DNA of 59,456 nt from a virus. The stretch's first letter is position 1, and each line of letters opens with the position of its first letter. The stretch spans positions 1 to 59,456 of the IMG/VR virus record IMGVR_UViG_3300046093_000047, one strand, 5' to 3'. Made by a program: the position numbers and the translations under genes. Below, piece after piece: positions 50,332-58,989 of the stretch. The notes under the pieces are model-generated. The model was given only the letters and a program-made list of their open reading frames with translations, was not told the origin of the DNA and did no database searches.

Positions 50332-50713
50332 GGTTATAGTAAAATATACATAAATACACTTTACTATAAACTCTGGTCCCTAAACCAGTATTATAGTGTC
50401 TTTCGCTCCCGTAGAAGATTTCTCTCCTATTATTCGTTACACTATTGGACGACAATCCGCATGCTGGAAATCCTGCAGTACAGCGCAACTTGTACTTGCA
50501 TTTTTAATGACGGGACTTACACCCGCCTCGCTGGAAGTTTGCCGCTAACTCTAGGGATTTGAGCAACAGGCATCAGCGGGACTATTTATGAATTTAAACT
50601 TACGAATCCTTTGATTTCCGACTATCGCAGCTTAGATATATCTAGAATCATCTACGAGTAAGTACAAAGGCATCGAGGCTGGCAACCTTTCGGTTCATTC
50701 GTAAGTTTAAAAC
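50332..50713 (-). ncRNA. Structured RNA region between tRNAs
   Basis: About 380 bases without a credible ORF. Perfect stems: TTTAAACTTACGAAT 50593-50607 with its complement 50697-50711 (15 bp, loop of 89), TTATAGTAAA 50334-50343 with TTTACTATAA 50360-50369 (10 bp). Other hairpins: CTGGT/ACCAG near 50373, GTACA/TGTAC near 50480, CGGG/CCCG near 50510, CCGCT/AGCGG near 50540-50578, AACC/GGTT near 50685. It is probably transcribed with the tRNAs from the promoter at 50908. Confidence 0.55.
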
Positions 50714-50815
50714 TGGTGTAACTGGATGGATTCGAACCATCGGCTTGGTTTACCCTCTGGCATTTGGTCCTTCACCGTGAAGAGGTTCCTGCTCTACCAA
50801 CTGAGCTACAGTTAC
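50714..50815 (-). tRNA. tRNA-like gene with extended anticodon region
   Basis: Acceptor GTAACTG/CAGTTAC, D-arm GCTC/GAGC, T-arm GATGG-TTCGAAT-CCATC and encoded CCA are all canonical. But 49 bases lie between D- and T-arms, about 26 more than a normal short-variable tRNA. Within it CTTCA/TGAAG and CCTCT/AGAGG pair, and no clear 7-base anticodon loop with T33 stands out. Confidence 0.6.
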
Positions 50816-50821
50816 ATTGTT

Positions 50822-50898
50822 TGGTGCGAGTGGAGGGATTCGAACCCACGACCAATGGTGTAGAAGACCAGTGCTCTATCCAACTGAGCTACACTCGC
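50822..50898 (-). tRNA. tRNA-Arg (TCT)
   Basis: Acceptor GCGAGTG/CACTCGC, D-stem GCTC/GAGC, loop CTTCTAC giving TCT, T-arm GTGGG-TTCGAAT-CCCTC (one weak pair) and encoded CCA. The anticodon stem has four of five pairs. Confidence 0.88.
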
Positions 50899-50907
50899 TT
50901 AATCTCA

Positions 50908-50937
50908 ATTATACATCAGTTTTTAACTTTGTGTCAA
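50908..50937 (-). promoter_or_regulatory. Sigma70 promoter of the leftward tRNA cluster
   Basis: On the minus strand TTGACA (50932-50937), an 18-base spacer, and TATAAT (50908-50913). It lies in the last codons of the small ORF at 50909. Confidence 0.82.
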
Positions 50938-51085
50938 CAACTCGTAAAATATTTACTCTAATATTCAGCCTAGTCAATTCGTTAAGATCAGATTGTGGCA
51001 TTGACATACAAGCTCGTAGTATACCGTTTTTATCATACTGCTCCAACGTTTGATACTCTTTATTGTACTTATACGTGTAACTCAT
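50909..51085 (-). CDS. Small protein, unknown
   Basis: A 58-residue ORF whose ATG overlaps the upstream stop (ATGA). Aromatic N terminus (SYTYKYNKEYQTLEQYDKNG) and a basic, Leu-rich C terminus. Coupling and coding potential support it; function unknown. It overlaps the tRNA promoter. Confidence 0.6.
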   Translation of the reverse strand: MSYTYKYNKEYQTLEQYDKNGILRACMSMPQSDLNELTRLNIRVNILRVVDTKLKTDV

Positions 51086-51228
51086 AGTATAACCTTTATG
51101 ATATAATCGTGTTTAATACCTGAAGATAAAAATGCAAGTTTAGCTTCATGTTTGTTTTGTGCAGTAATTATAAAGTGCCCAAGCTTAGGTTGCTTGTATT
51201 CTTTATAAACCACATAGTACTCTTTCAT
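51082..51228 (-). CDS. Small protein, unknown
   Basis: A 48-residue ORF from the ATG at 51228, behind GGAGG. MKEYYVVYKEYKQPK and a helical middle with AQNKHEAKLAFL, a pattern seen in small phage proteins. It overlaps the neighbour at 51203 by 26 bases and ends at ATGA of the next. Confidence 0.6.
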   Translation of the reverse strand: MKEYYVVYKEYKQPKLGHFIITAQNKHEAKLAFLSSGIKHDYIIKVIL

Positions 51229-51406
51229 GATTCCATCCTCCAACAGCGTGTGTTTTAAACGTAGCTTTTGATATGCTGATTACATGCTCAGGTAACTGCT
51301 TATGTGTACCAGCAAACCATTCATCTTCAAAACAGCATTGCATCTTAGCAAGGTCATGTTCGTATGCTACTTCCCACACCCAAAACGGTAAAGCACCCCA
51401 ACTCAT
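51203..51406 (-). CDS. Small aromatic-rich protein
   Basis: A 67-residue ORF from the ATG at 51406, which overlaps the previous stop (ATGA). Rich in Trp, His and Cys (MSWGALPFWVWEVAYEHD, CCFEDEW). Unknown role. Confidence 0.55.
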   Translation of the reverse strand: MSWGALPFWVWEVAYEHDLAKMQCCFEDEWFAGTHKQLPEHVISISKATFKTHAVGGWNHERVLCGL

Positions 51407-51669
51407 GTGTTCTCCTTCAACCATTTTTCACGTTCACTTTCGTGTTTTAAATCAATATATGCTGAGTCCAGTAGTAATTGATATGCTAACTTTTCTAGAT
51501 TTGAAGGAGGATCACCTACGTGTGCCCGTAATGTAATGTTTTCTAGATCGTCAATGCATTTTGAAACAAAGTTGCTATCAAAAATTCCACAACCTGCTAT
51601 ACGTAATTGAACAACAGGGGCAGTCCCTCTCGGTTGTAAATTATTTCTCAATCGTTCAATGATATCCAT
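51403..51669 (-). CDS. Hypothetical protein
   Basis: An 88-residue protein with IIERLRNN and LENITLRAHVGDPP. Helical, charged C terminus. No motif recognised. It follows the DNA polymerase by 13 bases and is probably co-transcribed. Confidence 0.65.
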   Translation of the reverse strand: MDIIERLRNNLQPRGTAPVVQLRIAGCGIFDSNFVSKCIDDLENITLRAHVGDPPSNLEKLAYQLLLDSAYIDLKHESEREKWLKENT

Positions 51670-51682
51670 AATCTTCCTTTCA

Positions 51683-53980
51683 TTAATGGCACTGACCCCA
51701 ATTCATACCGGGAATGTACTCAAAGCCTAAGTCTACACGAAGTTTCAACTCTTGGCAAGCTTTTTTGATACCTTCTTCGATGCATTCTACAGGTACAGTC
51801 TTCATACCAACATACGCACCCTTCGAACCGTGACCAATAGCACTACAACCGGGATTAGCTTGAACGAATTCTTTTGCTTCTTCTTCAGTTGCAAACGATT
51901 TAATCTGCAGCAAACTAGGATGACAAGCCATCTGTTGTTCATCATGCATGTGAATCAACCACCAGACTTTAACATCTTTCTTGGTATCTTTGAAAGGATC
52001 GCCAAGGATTCCACGCTCTTCCATAGCCTGAGCTAAACGAACAGCAGACCACTTAGCAGCAATAGCACCACCAGACTGGAATAGAACGTTAATAAGGCTG
52101 TGTTTACTACGAGTTGATAGCAACCTACCATCAAGGCCCGGAATGCTCTTCTTGCCGCTTGCTTCCCATCGTTGCTCTACACGTTCTTTTAATTCTTTAA
52201 GTGCAGGTACAGCGTCCCAATATTCGTTAAACAAGCGTTGACCTTCAGCTTCACTAATGCCAAGCATCTTAGATAGCTTTTTAGGTTGTGCACCATAAAT
52301 CGCAGCATAGGAAAAGGACTTTGCAGAGCTACGGTCAATTCCAAGTTTACGTGCGTTAATACTGTGAATGTCATTAGGCTTTTCTGCAACCAACGCTGCA
52401 GCTAAGTTTACACCGTCAGTATAAGGCAGCACATAGTGACCCATTACTCGTGCCTCCAGTGAAGCAAAGTCGTAACCCAACTGCCATAGTCCCTTTCCGC
52501 TACCAAACAGTGTACGCATTTGTTCACCGTACAGCGAAGTTACGCGAGGTACGTTACACACAATCTTATGGCGATAGCGTCCAGTGTTAGCACCTAAAGT
52601 ATCTGCAGGAGTAGGCACACGACCATCTTCACGTACAGCACTTAGAAAACCTGTCATTGGTTCACCATCTTCATCCAAAGCACCACCAGCAATAGAATTC
52701 TTTCGGTGACGATATGTGTAGTAATGCACAACATCTTTTACGAACTCTGCTTTTTGACCTAGTGAGATAAGGTTAGGACAGATTTCTTTTTCTACACCTA
52801 CAGTAAGCTTAGGAGTAGTAGGCAGGTAAATAGGTTTTGTACCGTTGATTTTCTTAATCAAGAATGCACGTAAGTTTTCCATACGAACATCCAGCAATTC
52901 TAAACGCAAGTCACGAAACACTGAAGTTTCAGTTTGCTTGACATAGCGGTCAATAGCTTCAATGATGCCATCGTAATCTCTTACGCTCTTATCGGTCTTC
53001 TTAACGATATCGCGCTCTTTAACTTCAGATGGAACCCAACCCAAGGAAATCAGATAGCCTTTGACAACATCGATATCTTCAATGTCTGCCTCCTCTTCAT
53101 TCTTTAGAGGCTCGTCTGTAGTAATAGGAAATACCTTACCTTCAAAGGTAATTGTCTTTTGGTCTTCTGAGATAACTGCAGAAGTTTTCTCGCAGAACTT
53201 CAGAAGGTTAGCTGACACTTCGCCGTTCTTTTTAAAACGAATCTTTGGCAACTGATAGAAACTTGCATTGGCTTGTGTCATGCGCTTTTTAGGCAGCAGT
53301 GGGTCTACAGTCTTCGCAATGTCTTGCATCAATGTAGTTAGTTCTGCAATGTTCTTATGTGCAAGCTCTACGTTAAAATCAAAACCGAATAGTTCTTGAC
53401 GTAAGGTAAGATCAGTCAGCTTAACTTCCATGCTGTAAGGTGTATTCCAATCGTGCTTACCTTGCTCTTTGATAAGCTCGCTTAGAACTGAAGCATTAAC
53501 GCTTGTATCTTGAATACAGTAGTCTAGCATTTCTTGTGAGAAACGGTCCCACTCTGCAAAGTGAATCTTGTTGTTGCCCAAACGCTTACCCCAAGCATCA
53601 AGGCTGTGACCACCAAGACGATCAGCATTCAGTAGTTTAGACCACAAAAGTGTATCTGTAATTTGAACAGGTTTACCAAACAGTGTACTAGGTTGACCGG
53701 GATAGCCTACAGTGTAGTCCAAGGCATCATACAGCATCAGTACAGGTAAGTCGAAAGCTACAATGTTATGTCCAATCAGTTCGGTGCAATCACTCAAAAT
53801 ACGACTGAGATTCTTCTTTGTGATCTCTTCTTTGACTAGTGATACTACAGCTTTGGTGTCTAGGTTACGCACGACCACGCACCAGACTTTGTAGTCAGGC
53901 TTTAACTGAAAAGGCATAGAGGTGTAATCCAAACCGTTTTGCAGCAAGTTCGTAGATTCGATGTCGATGATGTAACGCAT
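51683..53980 (-). CDS. DNA polymerase, family A, T7-like
   Basis: A 765-residue replicative polymerase. The N-terminal 3'-5' exonuclease has YIIDIEST, LIGHNIVAFD and YCIQDTSVNA. Polymerase motif A is GYDFASLEARVMG, the O-helix RKLGIDRSSAKSFSYAAIYG, and motif C HMHDEQQM at about 675-680. It works with the primase-helicase encoded upstream; thioredoxin binding as in T7 is possible but not shown. A promoter with TAGACT -10 lies at 54008. Confidence 0.96.
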   Translation of the reverse strand: MRYIIDIESTNLLQNGLDYTSMPFQLKPDYKVWCVVVRNLDTKAVVSLVKEEITKKNLSRILSDCTELIGHNIVAFDLPVLMLYDALDYTVGYPGQPSTLFGKPVQITDTLLWSKLLNADRLGGHSLDAWGKRLGNNKIHFAEWDRFSQEMLDYCIQDTSVNASVLSELIKEQGKHDWNTPYSMEVKLTDLTLRQELFGFDFNVELAHKNIAELTTLMQDIAKTVDPLLPKKRMTQANASFYQLPKIRFKKNGEVSANLLKFCEKTSAVISEDQKTITFEGKVFPITTDEPLKNEEEADIEDIDVVKGYLISLGWVPSEVKERDIVKKTDKSVRDYDGIIEAIDRYVKQTETSVFRDLRLELLDVRMENLRAFLIKKINGTKPIYLPTTPKLTVGVEKEICPNLISLGQKAEFVKDVVHYYTYRHRKNSIAGGALDEDGEPMTGFLSAVREDGRVPTPADTLGANTGRYRHKIVCNVPRVTSLYGEQMRTLFGSGKGLWQLGYDFASLEARVMGHYVLPYTDGVNLAAALVAEKPNDIHSINARKLGIDRSSAKSFSYAAIYGAQPKKLSKMLGISEAEGQRLFNEYWDAVPALKELKERVEQRWEASGKKSIPGLDGRLLSTRSKHSLINVLFQSGGAIAAKWSAVRLAQAMEERGILGDPFKDTKKDVKVWWLIHMHDEQQMACHPSLLQIKSFATEEEAKEFVQANPGCSAIGHGSKGAYVGMKTVPVECIEEGIKKACQELKLRVDLGFEYIPGMNWGQCH

Positions 53981-54007
53981 GTCTTCCTTCCAAATAAATA
54001 AGCCCCA

Positions 54008-54036
54008 AGTCTATCACAACTTGAGGCCCATGTCAA
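54008..54036 (-). promoter_or_regulatory. Sigma70-like promoter of the polymerase gene
   Basis: On the minus strand TTGACA (54031-54036), a 17-base spacer ending in TGA, and TAGACT (54008-54013). Confidence 0.65.
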
Positions 54037-54039
54037 CTA

Positions 54040-55758
54040 TCAATGATTGTTTAACCAGTCATCCAAGCTATGCAGTGTATGAGTGGCATTGTCGTAGTAG
54101 ATAGAACCAGCAGGTCCAGTCAAACCGCATACACGATTCTTAGTTACGCTGATTTCAGTACTGTTACGTGTGATCTCACTTTCAGCCATCTTATCACGTT
54201 TTAGCAAGATATTAGCAGAAGCAGATTTGATAATCGTACTAGAACCCATGATGTTCTGTTCGCTATCAGCACCGTTTTGACCTGCAGGTGTCTTACGCAT
54301 GTGGTTAATAAAGATGAAAGTAATGCCGTGACTCTTAATAAAGCCTTTAGCCCACTTCATAAATTCCGCTTGCTCTTCGTTAGATAGACCATCCAAAATA
54401 TCTTGCAGTGGGTCCAGTACGATTACTTTCGCACCACAAGCAGAAACTAACTCTTCAACAGTGTCTTGAATTTCTTCAATTGAACCATCGCGGTTATCTA
54501 GCAGATAGAAACGAGAATCACCATCTTCTTTAATGGTAAGTTCTTTTGCTTTTTCTACTACACGGTCTGTACTCAAGTAAGCCATCTTCTCGTCTTGGCT
54601 TTCGATTAGTGCAAGCTTCTTTTCAAGGTGTCGTGACAATAGCACTTCACCATATTGACCTGCATCTAATTCCATTGACACAATACCTACAGTGTGTGGA
54701 GAGTTAAAAATCCAGTAGTAAATCAATTCGTTTACCAGTGTAGTTTTACCAATGCCTGTATCTGCAGCAATGTTTACAATGTGACCTAGTGGCATACCAC
54801 CAACGAACAACTCGTTAAGCTTTTGCATGAAAGGTGGAAACGGAATCTTGGCAACCGCAGTTTGACCCATGATTCGGTCATACAGTTTACTAGAAGCTAA
54901 TACACCTACAGGAACTTGCTTTTTAGCATCATAAAAATCATGAATGAACTCCTTTGCTTTGTCTTTTTCAAGATATTCGTTTGCGTCTTTATAACGCATT
55001 GGCATAATCTTGACCTTACCTTTTGGTAGTACTTTAAGTAGTTGCTCTGTAGCAGTTTGACCAGCCTTATCATTGTCATATGAAATAACAATATTCTCAA
55101 ACGAATCAAAGAACCTGAATTGTCCTGCAATTTGTTTGTGCGAGTTAGCACCTGTAGTTGGAGACACTACAGCAGTTTCAAATACACCGCCTTTGGCTTC
55201 AGCATACTCAGACAGCATTTGATATGCAGATAGTGCGTCAATTTCACCTTCGGTAATGATCACATATTTACCACCACGGTTAAATCGAAACTGCATGAAC
55301 AACTCGCAGTCAGCCCCTGTTCGACCTTTGGAATAGAAATTCTTAGGTACTTCACGGACCTTGTAGCCTACCAATTGACCTTCTTGTGTGCAAGGGTAGT
55401 ACTGCTCAATAACTTCGCCTGTATCCTCTGCAAAAGCATGTCGTACACCAAACTTAGTGTAAACAGCATCATCAATACCACGAAAGCCTTTAGCCTTAAC
55501 AGAAGTTTCAGATTTAATCTCTGAATTCTCTTCTGGTGTAAGTGCAGGTTTTGTACTTGGTTTAACTTCCATGTTCTCTACTTCCTTTTTAACGCTAGAG
55601 CGAACTCTAGATGGTTTCTTTTGATTTGCTTCTTTGAACTCTTCAGATGGTATTGTATGCTCACAAACAAAACAGTGACTTGATTCGTCTTGATACACTG
55701 CTCTACCATCTGAACTGCCGCATTTATCACAACTTGTATGCCTGATAAAATTCGCCAT
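54040..55758 (-). CDS. Primase-helicase, T7 gp4-like
   Basis: A 572-residue bifunctional protein. The N-terminal zinc finger has C10, C13, C29 and C32. The TOPRIM primase has VIITEGEIDALSAYQ and VISYDNDKAGQ. The C-terminal RecA-fold helicase has Walker A AADTGIGKTT and Walker B VIVLDPLQD. It unwinds the fork and makes primers for the polymerase. Confidence 0.95.
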   Translation of the reverse strand: MANFIRHTSCDKCGSSDGRAVYQDESSHCFVCEHTIPSEEFKEANQKKPSRVRSSVKKEVENMEVKPSTKPALTPEENSEIKSETSVKAKGFRGIDDAVYTKFGVRHAFAEDTGEVIEQYYPCTQEGQLVGYKVREVPKNFYSKGRTGADCELFMQFRFNRGGKYVIITEGEIDALSAYQMLSEYAEAKGGVFETAVVSPTTGANSHKQIAGQFRFFDSFENIVISYDNDKAGQTATEQLLKVLPKGKVKIMPMRYKDANEYLEKDKAKEFIHDFYDAKKQVPVGVLASSKLYDRIMGQTAVAKIPFPPFMQKLNELFVGGMPLGHIVNIAADTGIGKTTLVNELIYYWIFNSPHTVGIVSMELDAGQYGEVLLSRHLEKKLALIESQDEKMAYLSTDRVVEKAKELTIKEDGDSRFYLLDNRDGSIEEIQDTVEELVSACGAKVIVLDPLQDILDGLSNEEQAEFMKWAKGFIKSHGITFIFINHMRKTPAGQNGADSEQNIMGSSTIIKSASANILLKRDKMAESEITRNSTEISVTKNRVCGLTGPAGSIYYDNATHTLHSLDDWLNNH

Positions 55759-55766
55759 TTTACTCC

Positions 55767-56798
55767 TTATTCGTTTTTAAGTAACCATTTGTTGTTAATT
55801 GCCTTAAAGCTGCAATCATGCACAGTGTTACTCTTAAACACCAAACCTTCACGTTCACTGCCATTTAACAAAGACTTACCTTCAGCATGTTCTAATAGAA
55901 TCTGAATAGTACAGTCTTTAATATTGGCAGTTTCTCTGATGATAGGCACATGCTTTAACCCAAGCTTTTCACACGCCGCTTTAAGCTGTACAGGTAAGAT
56001 ATATTGTCCTGTGTGGGTATTGTACATGTCGTAAACGTAGAAGTCAAGCTGTACTTTGTACTGATTTCCTTGGATACCTTCACCGATCATTTCACCTTGA
56101 ATTGCCATACCCTTCATAAAATTACGGCGCATGATATCTTCAATATTAAACTTACGTGCTACTTTCCAGAATGAATTTGCTTCGTCTTCTTTCAAGTCTA
56201 AGTTACGTGAGCATACATGGAATACACCTTCATCATCAAGATAGAATGTGGAAGAGGAGCCATCAAGCTTTTCCGTGATTGACCAAGTATCTTTTTGGTA
56301 CTCTTCAAACTGTCGTGTCAAGTTTTGAATACGCTCTTGATCAGTCTTTGGTACTAGCGCAGGGAAATTACCTCGTGCCATACCAGCAAGTTGAGCGTTC
56401 ATGGGGCGTTCCCATTTGATAATACCAAGAATATCACTTACATCTGATCCTTCGAATTCATCAGGAGTTAGCCAATCTTCTTTTTGTACTTTCGTTAGTA
56501 CATTTAATGGTAGCAACAAACCTTGTGAAATTTGACCACGTAGTTTTACTGTACGTAGGCGCTCACCCTTTACACCTTCAAATTCACGAGGCTCTTTACC
56601 TTTAGATAGGAATGGTGCAATATCGTGACCTACCCACGAGTCAATTTCGATATACACGGCAAGTGAATCAACTGCAAATTCACCCTTCTTTACTACAACT
56701 TTCCAACCATCGACTACAGCGACTTCAATAGCATCTGCACCTTCGATGGGTTCAATTGCTGCAATCTTACGAATAGTTGCTAATTTACGTTCTGTCAT
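55767..56798 (-). CDS. RNA ligase, Rnl5/DRB0094-like
   Basis: A 343-residue ligase. The N-terminal OB-fold region (residues 1-110) precedes the nucleotidyl domain, where TEKLDGSS gives the adenylated Lys177. It likely joins 3'-OH and 5'-P RNA ends; with the phage tRNAs this suggests repair of tRNAs cut by host nucleases. Overlaps no gene; 12 bases before DNA ligase. Confidence 0.87.
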   Translation of the reverse strand: MTERKLATIRKIAAIEPIEGADAIEVAVVDGWKVVVKKGEFAVDSLAVYIEIDSWVGHDIAPFLSKGKEPREFEGVKGERLRTVKLRGQISQGLLLPLNVLTKVQKEDWLTPDEFEGSDVSDILGIIKWERPMNAQLAGMARGNFPALVPKTDQERIQNLTRQFEEYQKDTWSITEKLDGSSSTFYLDDEGVFHVCSRNLDLKEDEANSFWKVARKFNIEDIMRRNFMKGMAIQGEMIGEGIQGNQYKVQLDFYVYDMYNTHTGQYILPVQLKAACEKLGLKHVPIIRETANIKDCTIQILLEHAEGKSLLNGSEREGLVFKSNTVHDCSFKAINNKWLLKNE

Positions 56799-56809
56799 TT
56801 GTTTCTCCT

Positions 56810-57724
56810 TTACATGTCATCTTTATGTCGAATACCAACTAAAACCGGAAATCTAGGTACGGAGTATCCTGTGCCAACGTCAAAGTACTTAACCTTTGCA
56901 AGTTGACCCATCAGTGATTCTCTGCGTTCCCACAAGTCTTCTCGGATAGCATCAGTCATACCACTGCCACAACTGAATGTATCGCCTTTAGAGGTACGTA
57001 GAAGCAACGATCCCATTGTATCTAAGGCTACCATACCGTCTTTAGCTGTAGAGCGTTCTGTGCGGCCTAATTCATTGGTCTTTGCTTCATTGGTGTTGGT
57101 GTACTTAGGCTCCCAACCGATGATTTCAAATTCATTGTCTACAAAGCGTTTGACTTTCTGCAATTCTGGATTCTTAGTTCCAGATCGACCGCACTTATAT
57201 TTAGCATCGGTATCACGAATCATAACACCTTCTGCACCTTGAGCCAGCATTTCAGCTTCAAATTCATCAAGCTGTTCATCGCATGATATGGAATAGTGCG
57301 GCAATACTTCTACTCGCAATGGTAAACGATCATCACGATCTATCTTAACCAAATGAGCGTAACGCTCTAACCAAGTAGATGTAGGATGAAAGCGGTCAAA
57401 TACCCAAAAAGTAAAATCTGGTTCACCCTCAATACGCATAACTCCAGAAGTACTTTGGTTAAATACATCAGGTGCATTCTTATCACCAATGATTAGTTCA
57501 CCATCTAGACCCTCCAGTAACCCACCTGTCCACTGGTTCTTAAAATAAGCTTGAATAAACTTATTTGGAATCGATTTAAGACTACGTGAATAAGCTACAC
57601 CACCAAATACAATGCAGCGAATACCGTCAAGCTTTTCAGACATATATCGGTTTGCTGGTTGTGTCTTAACCTTGGTTTGCTCGATTGCAAGTTGTGGCTT
57701 AAAGCCCTCTGGAATTGTCATCAT
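56810..57724 (-). CDS. ATP-dependent DNA ligase
   Basis: A 304-residue ligase with motif I SEKLDGIRC (Lys near 31), DGELIIGD (motif III), EGVMIRD (motif IV), and a C-terminal OB domain. It seals Okazaki fragments after primer removal. The start overlaps the HNH gene stop by four bases. Confidence 0.94.
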   Translation of the reverse strand: MMTIPEGFKPQLAIEQTKVKTQPANRYMSEKLDGIRCIVFGGVAYSRSLKSIPNKFIQAYFKNQWTGGLLEGLDGELIIGDKNAPDVFNQSTSGVMRIEGEPDFTFWVFDRFHPTSTWLERYAHLVKIDRDDRLPLRVEVLPHYSISCDEQLDEFEAEMLAQGAEGVMIRDTDAKYKCGRSGTKNPELQKVKRFVDNEFEIIGWEPKYTNTNEAKTNELGRTERSTAKDGMVALDTMGSLLLRTSKGDTFSCGSGMTDAIREDLWERRESLMGQLAKVKYFDVGTGYSVPRFPVLVGIRHKDDM

Positions 57725-58296
57725 CGTTCTCCATGTTGATCTGTATATTTTTGAAAATAGTCTCGATTTAAAATTTCAATAGCTGTTTTTCGAGCCTCAT
57801 ATGCTTTATTAAAAGCAACAGCATCTCCGTATTTTACTGCAGAAAACGAAAGGTTCATCTGTTCACCATTAATATTTTTCCAAGTTGCTCTCCAACTTTT
57901 ATTTTTGGAGTCATACGAAACACCTGTAATTCCTGAGCTATTGTTAGAATTTTTACTTCTATTTTGTAAATTTTCTCTGAAAGATTTTACACAAAGATTT
58001 TTTAAATTGTTATTGTGTGCATTTCTGTCCATATGATCAATAACACAAGATTTATCAAAAATATCAAAATCAGGGTTAAACAGTTTCCAAATAATTCGAT
58101 GTACAGCATAAGATTTATTATCAAATGTAACTCGCCAACTCTGCGGTTTACCTGTTTTTCTAAATATTCTGTGTCCGGCAATATCATTAAAATGAGCAAC
58201 TGTTTGTCTACCTTTTTGAGTAAGTTTGTTACATTTCCAACGTAGGCAACTTTCACTTGTCTCATCGTAATAAAAATAATCTTCAAATCTGATCAA
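57721..58296 (-). CDS. HNH homing endonuclease with AP2-like C terminus
   Basis: A 191-residue protein with a TTG start at 58296 behind GGGAGAG. YAVHRIIWKLF, then VIDHMDRNAHNNNLKNL form the HNH core; the C terminus SSGITGVSYDSKN to FSAVKYGD is the AP2-like module shared with 2354 and 23448. It is inserted before DNA ligase. Confidence 0.88.
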   Translation of the reverse strand: MIRFEDYFYYDETSESCLRWKCNKLTQKGRQTVAHFNDIAGHRIFRKTGKPQSWRVTFDNKSYAVHRIIWKLFNPDFDIFDKSCVIDHMDRNAHNNNLKNLCVKSFRENLQNRSKNSNNSSGITGVSYDSKNKSWRATWKNINGEQMNLSFSAVKYGDAVAFNKAYEARKTAIEILNRDYFQKYTDQHGER

Positions 58297-58298
58297 AA

Positions 58299-58409
58299 CT
58301 AATCTCTCCCAGCTTTAAAAATGCGATACCGTTTGTTACCAATCTTCAAGTATAGACCAGCATGGTAGAAAATCTTAGGTGATTGCCAAATAAATTTAGG
58401 AAAATTCAT
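58299..58409 (-). CDS. Very small protein
   Basis: A 36-residue ORF whose ATG overlaps the upstream stop (ATGA). Aromatic and basic (NFPKFIWQSPKIFYHAGLYL, KRYRIFKAG). Coupled translation supports it, though the function is unknown. Confidence 0.5.
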   Translation of the reverse strand: MNFPKFIWQSPKIFYHAGLYLKIGNKRYRIFKAGRD

Positions 58410-58627
58410 GCTTCGATCTCCTTAACTATTTTTCCGTTCGGTTTGTTCTTATGAACACTAGCTATTCTTAATTTACGTTCAAGCAACTTCTCTGCACTTC
58501 TGGCATCAGTAAGTCCGGTGTAAACGTTCTTCCAGAAAAACCAAACCTTTTGTTGTACGGAAAATGTCATTTCGTACTCACCACTCCAATTTTCAAAACG
58601 AGGTACTTCAATAATACGAAATTTCAT
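58406..58627 (-). CDS. Small basic protein
   Basis: A 73-residue protein with KVWFFWKNVYTGLTDARSAEKLL and a lysine-rich end. It overlaps both neighbours (ATGA). Small phage protein of unknown role. Confidence 0.65.
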   Translation of the reverse strand: MKFRIIEVPRFENWSGEYEMTFSVQQKVWFFWKNVYTGLTDARSAEKLLERKLRIASVHKNKPNGKIVKEIEA

Positions 58628-58989
58628 TTAGTTTTCTCCTTGACTTTACTTTTGATAGCATCAAGCTCTTCTGCAAGCTTAAATTCAATAAGCTCTAATG
58701 TCTGCTTACCGATTGTGCTTTCCATTACTTTTTCACCTGTGTACGCACCAGCCATCATCCACATTGTGCGTTCGCTTGGCAGAAATGCTCCGATTGTACC
58801 ACAAGCTAGAATTACAGCAATAGGCCATGAATAAAATTTACCTCTTTTATGCCAGTAGTCCGCATTGGCTAGTAAATAACCAACGACATATGCAGCGTAA
58901 AAAACAATCGTTGAGCCAACGATAAAACTTAGAAATTTTACAATGCTGGTAATAACACCAGCCAAATAAATTAGAAATACTAAACTCAT
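58624..58989 (-). CDS. Membrane protein, three-helix
   Basis: A 121-residue protein. Hydrophobic segments at about 3-20, 22-42 and 52-70 suggest two or three TM helices, followed by a charged C-terminal coiled coil (TLELIEFKLAEELDAIKSK). Found in an early-gene region; may be a holin-like or superinfection-exclusion protein, but nothing proves it. Confidence 0.65.
   Translation of the reverse strand: MSLVFLIYLAGVITSIVKFLSFIVGSTIVFYAAYVVGYLLANADYWHKRGKFYSWPIAVILACGTIGAFLPSERTMWMMAGAYTGEKVMESTIGKQTLELIEFKLAEELDAIKSKVKEKTK

Noticed and set aside
51092-51110. Plus-strand TATGATATAAT box
   Set aside because: No -35 match at the right distance and no plus-strand gene downstream; it lies in a minus-strand ORF.
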